64,000 nt of DNA from Membranipora membranacea (taxonomy: Eukaryota; Bryozoa; Gymnolaemata; Cheilostomatida; Membraniporidae): the NCBI GenBank assembly GCA_914767715.1, contig OU612065.1, positions 16,740,001 to 16,804,000 on the forward strand, written 5' to 3'. Under the pieces are notes generated by a model, which saw nothing but the letters and a program-made list of their open reading frames with translations, did no database searches and had not been told where the DNA came from. Positions 60,296 through 64,000 of the stretch are shown in pieces (positions within the stretch are counted from its first letter, which is position 1; every line of letters begins with the position of its first letter). A program made the translations under genes and the position numbers.

Positions 60296-63200
60296 AATCC
60301 TGCTGAATGATTTAAAAAAACTCCAACGTCATCTAAAGATGAGCTTTTATTGCACATTTATTGCAAAAAAATGATTCCTTCATCATGAGTCTGAGAAGCG
60401 TGTCAGGATAGAGACCACAATCCTAATGTGCCGGAGACTAGCTTAATCCGTTCAGTGACTCGACATTAAAGTTACCAGGAAGGGACTAAAAACAACCCCT
60501 GATGACTTATCTCTGAAACCCTCATGAAAGGAGGAAGTTTGGTAGGAAAGACCCTGTCAATGTAAAGCGAACACCCGGCCCTATCAATTTAAAATGGGGT
60601 TAGCAGCAAATGAATTTCTCCTGCATTCTCAAGGAACAAGATGAGCAGTAGTGAATTTTCTTTATGGGACTTGATTGTTATATGATGGCATTGTTCTTGT
60701 ACTGACATCATTTAAACCTGAAGAATAATGAGAATATATCCCTTTGTGGTTTTTCAATACGTCACAAAATTTTGAATTGTTTCGTTTTGAGATGTGACAT
60801 TGCTGCAAGGAATTCGAAATGATTGATTGCAGCAAGAAATATGTTTTCATTAAAAAACAAAACTATAACCATGCGGTGATTGATAGCATGGCCATAGCGC
60901 TACTTTATTGTATTGTATAACAGTAATAGGATTTCACTTGCTCCACAACTTTCTAAAAAATATGCTAATCTTTCTAATCTTGATGAATCTTGAGCTCGAC
61001 TGAAAATTCGGTTCCGATACACAAAACTTTTATTATGGTTAGGAGCTTATTTTGGCGTAGCACTTTATGGTCATAGTTTTTGCCAGGTATTGTAAGAGAA
61101 TTTTACCAGATGTTTTCCGATTCCAATGTTACCATTTGTTGTCCTACAAACAGGGATTTCCCTAAAATTTGCTTGGTGTGTTGATCACCAAGCCATTCAT
61201 TACCTGATATGCCAGGATTGATCATTGTGATGATGCTGTGGGGCATTGTCTCTGTTTAGCTTACTTGTCCAACAATTTGACCTTCCTCGAGTTCAATAAA
61301 CAAGGAAGTGATTGAACTACATCTAATTTGTTTGTCACAGTTTCCCAGGGGTTGCTACCCACCAAACGGTAACATTCAACCGGGCTAGCGTCTTTTTTAT
61401 AAAAGACAAACTTTAACTGCACCCCTGGCCCTGAGCATTTTTGTCACAAATAGGCTCTATTCTAAGGTTTGAAAATGGAGACACGGACATGATGGCTGCT
61501 TGTCGTGGATAACATCCACAAATTGGCTTAATTTAGGTATTAACAGCTGCGCTTTAATCGTACGCAAGTCTGGTTCCGGAACTTTCACAGAAAACCTGAA
61601 ACGCTCACCAACAATCTGGCTTTCAATCAGAACCATCTATTCATACTTCATCCAATGGTAGGGTTTGTAGCAAAATGGCCCTTGCAAACTGGTTTGACTA
61701 AATATGAGCCCGTTATTATAATGGCACATCTTGCATTGCTGCAAAAATGTCAATTCAAGTGCATGTCAAACCCAGACACATGATTTGACGTTCCCTGGGT
61801 GAACATGCCATGCCAATGGCTTATAGATAGAAACTTGTTGTAGTAGTTACACCCAAATATCAACCACACCTCATACTGAACGAACAGCCTTGTTTTCAAT
61901 CTTCCGCACTTGCGGATGGGCTATTTAGTAATTAAATGTGTAATTGCTCTGGCAGTCGGTGGCTGAAATAAATACTTACAGTTAAATTTGGTGTTGGTGC
62001 TACCACCTCCGCCCTTCAATCTGTGGTCAAGACTCCACTCTGATAACTGTTTTGTTTACTTGTACCTATTTAACATAACCTTAAATAATTCAATGCTAAG
62101 CTTCTAACATGGTTGAGGCCCTTCTGCTTTCAAAGTAACTGTATCCACCCCCTCAAATTGAATAGCCAGGGATGCTGTGAACCCACCTCACCTTACCTAC
62201 TGGTGACACGACACTTTCCTCAGCGAATTTTTAACTGGTTGTCATAGCGGATATTTGAAGGACAATGTAACCAAACTTAGGCCATGTCTGAAACTATGAG
62301 CCTTTCTACGACAAATAACACCATTGTCTTATATGACTTATCCTGATGGTAGTATTATTACAATACAAAGTCAGCATCACACGAACCTCTATGTGTGAAT
62401 CATTGACTTCTGAAAGCCAAGCCCTACTGCAGCAGGAGCATCAGGGAGATTACAGTTTTGTGTCATTATACAGAGCAGTAGTTAGTAAGACCTGATAGTG
62501 ATAGGGCATATCATAGTGATAGGGCATATCAATAACAGTATTGAGCTGACATACAGTATTGTCACCCTTCATCTTGATAACTATAAATAAGTCGGTACTA
62601 ATATGTTAAATCCTTCCATTATTACTGTTATAATGACGCATCGCTCCGGATTATTTATGCTTCATCTGCTGTTGTTAGTTGCAGTAGACGTTTGTTGTGA
62701 TGGTATTAGGTAGCCTACATTGTCGATAACGTGTGCGATGTTGAGAGAAATCGGTAATGATAGCCAGCTAGCATCTTGTTAGGATATAAAGAGAGATATT
62801 TTCCAGGTGGGGAAACACCTTGCTTACTGAATGACTAGATAATTTCATTGTTTCAAAACAGTCAACTTCATAATGAATTCCTCCGCTCGGCTAACTGGTT
62901 GCAACCAACATCATCTCCTTACCAATAAACAAAATCCCATTGTTTTTCACCTCAGTCTCAGTCTAGTTGATGTGGGGCCAGATTGAAGTTTTGCTGTGGA
63001 GAAAACAACCTATCAATCTGGTTGTCCTTGCGACAGGTGATCACATATTCTGTTGCGAGGATTTTAATATCAATCACATAAGATGTCAACCAAAATCTAT
63101 TGTTGCTTTGTTTTGCTGGTGCTTGGATGCAAGATCGGTGACTGCTTGCTGGCGTTCACTTCCTGTCAATCAAGAACAATTGGTGAGTATAGATGCCAAT

Positions 63201-64000
63201 ATTTCTTAATTCTTTTGTTTTGAGCTGGTTCAAACTGCCAGAAATTAACAACGTTCATCATGTACAGTAACAGTGCCGGAAGATGTAGGCAAGAATTAGA
63301 ATGTGAGATGCCGTTGGAAGTAGAAACCAGACTTTCCAAAAGATGATCTACAGCGGAGAGTGGCAGGTTAGTGGGAGCTCAGTGATAAATTATGACAACC
63401 AAAAGAATGAAATTAATCTATTAACTTCTATACTGTGTTATGTGCCATAAATTAATTAGGTTTCTAGCAACCATCGACATTATTTTAGCAGGGAGTTTGG
63501 GATATGATTTTAGGTAACCCAGGTTATGCTGGCCTTATATGATATTGGCCTTAGCCAATTAAATAAGCAGATTAATGTGACCACTCATAATTTATATTTT
63601 GATTGGAATGCGATAATCCTTCTAGATAAGATGAAAATAAATGCCTTACTCCATCATGTGACCATAATCCATAAATATTTACTTACAGTACTGTCATCCA
63701 GGTCAGCTATTTATACAAATCATTTTGGTTAGGTGTGTACCACATTCACTTAAAATTTGGTTAGTGAACCTGTACGCCAGACAGTCAAGTGGTCTGTGGG
63801 AGGAAAAAATTGACAAAAGAATGAATATGACAGCGCTGCTCATAACTCACTTCCTAACAAAGTGTGCTTGTCACAAGCTGAACCACTCTCCTCTTTAATG
63901 AGGGTGTGGCTTGCACTTCAAACCTATGAGCAAGCGTTTTAAATGTCAAAAATTCCAATGGCCCACCTTTCCGCATCCAGCTTTTTAGATTCAGCTTGGC

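Larger units (their letters stand above)
56008..64000. other. Gene-free or unresolved 8-kb interval
   Basis: The left edge is the 5' flank of the Reeler-mucin gene (minus strand). Beyond it I find no exon set with recognisable homology on either strand. Short frames at 56642-56836, 57121-57360, 57925-58143, 58850-59062, 62967-63209 and 63526-63732 have no domain. Notable elements are a 36-bp palindrome (56844-56879) and a G-rich run (58753-58779). Unrecognised exons or intronic sequence of a larger gene cannot be excluded. Confidence 0.45.

Overview
This window is nuclear DNA from a multicellular animal, most likely an AT-rich marine or other aquatic invertebrate. The genes are split by GT-AG introns of roughly 100 to 1,100 bp. 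The gene set (death-domain adaptor, Reeler/mucin-like membrane protein, DDX5/17 helicases, anamorsin, EXOG) is metazoan. The intergenic space holds non-LTR and Ty3/gypsy retrotransposon debris plus several foldback or MITE-like DNA elements. I cannot name the phylum from the sequence. There is no sign of an operon, a CRISPR array or an rRNA gene.

Layout. 0.4-2.5 kb (-): N6AMT1/HEMK2-type methyltransferase, with its last exon outside the window. 3.5-4.7 kb (+): a small death-domain protein, divergent from N6AMT1 with about 1 kb between the start codons. 4.7-21.8 kb: a gene-free, repeat-rich block with a nearly full RT-domain LINE (6.9-9.3 kb), three older LINE fragments, a gypsy RNase H/integrase fragment and several hairpin elements. 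21.8-24.3 kb (+): anamorsin/CIAPIN1, convergent with 24.75-26.6 kb (-): the mitochondrial thiamine pyrophosphate carrier SLC25A19. 27.5-28.2 kb: a 715-bp foldback element flanked by TTAA. 30.2-35.5 kb and 37.9-42.9 kb (-): two tandem DDX5/DDX17-like DEAD-box helicase genes with the same exon architecture. 44.4-44.9 kb: a 490-bp TA-flanked inverted-repeat element. 45.5-46.5 kb (+): exosome subunit EXOSC5/RRP46. 47.0-49.8 kb (+): the mitochondrial endonuclease EXOG. 50.2-56.0 kb (-): a 1,265-residue predicted membrane protein with signal peptide, Reeler domain, repetitive and densely N-glycosylatable stalk, SEA-like module, transmembrane helix and short tail. 56-64 kb: no gene I can support.

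The genes do not form one pathway. They are mostly single-copy housekeeping genes (translation-factor or DNA methylation, cytosolic Fe-S assembly, mitochondrial cofactor import, RNA helicases, RNA exosome, mitochondrial nuclease). The lineage-flavoured parts are the helicase duplication, the Reeler-mucin gene and the death-domain adaptor. The most notable observations are the start codon of the second helicase gene, which appears to be made by splicing (AT|G across an intron), the Reeler-mucin architecture, and well-delimited foldback elements with TTAA, TA and 8-bp target duplications. Exon coordinates were read by hand from splice signals, reading phase and remembered family conservation. 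They were not computed or aligned.
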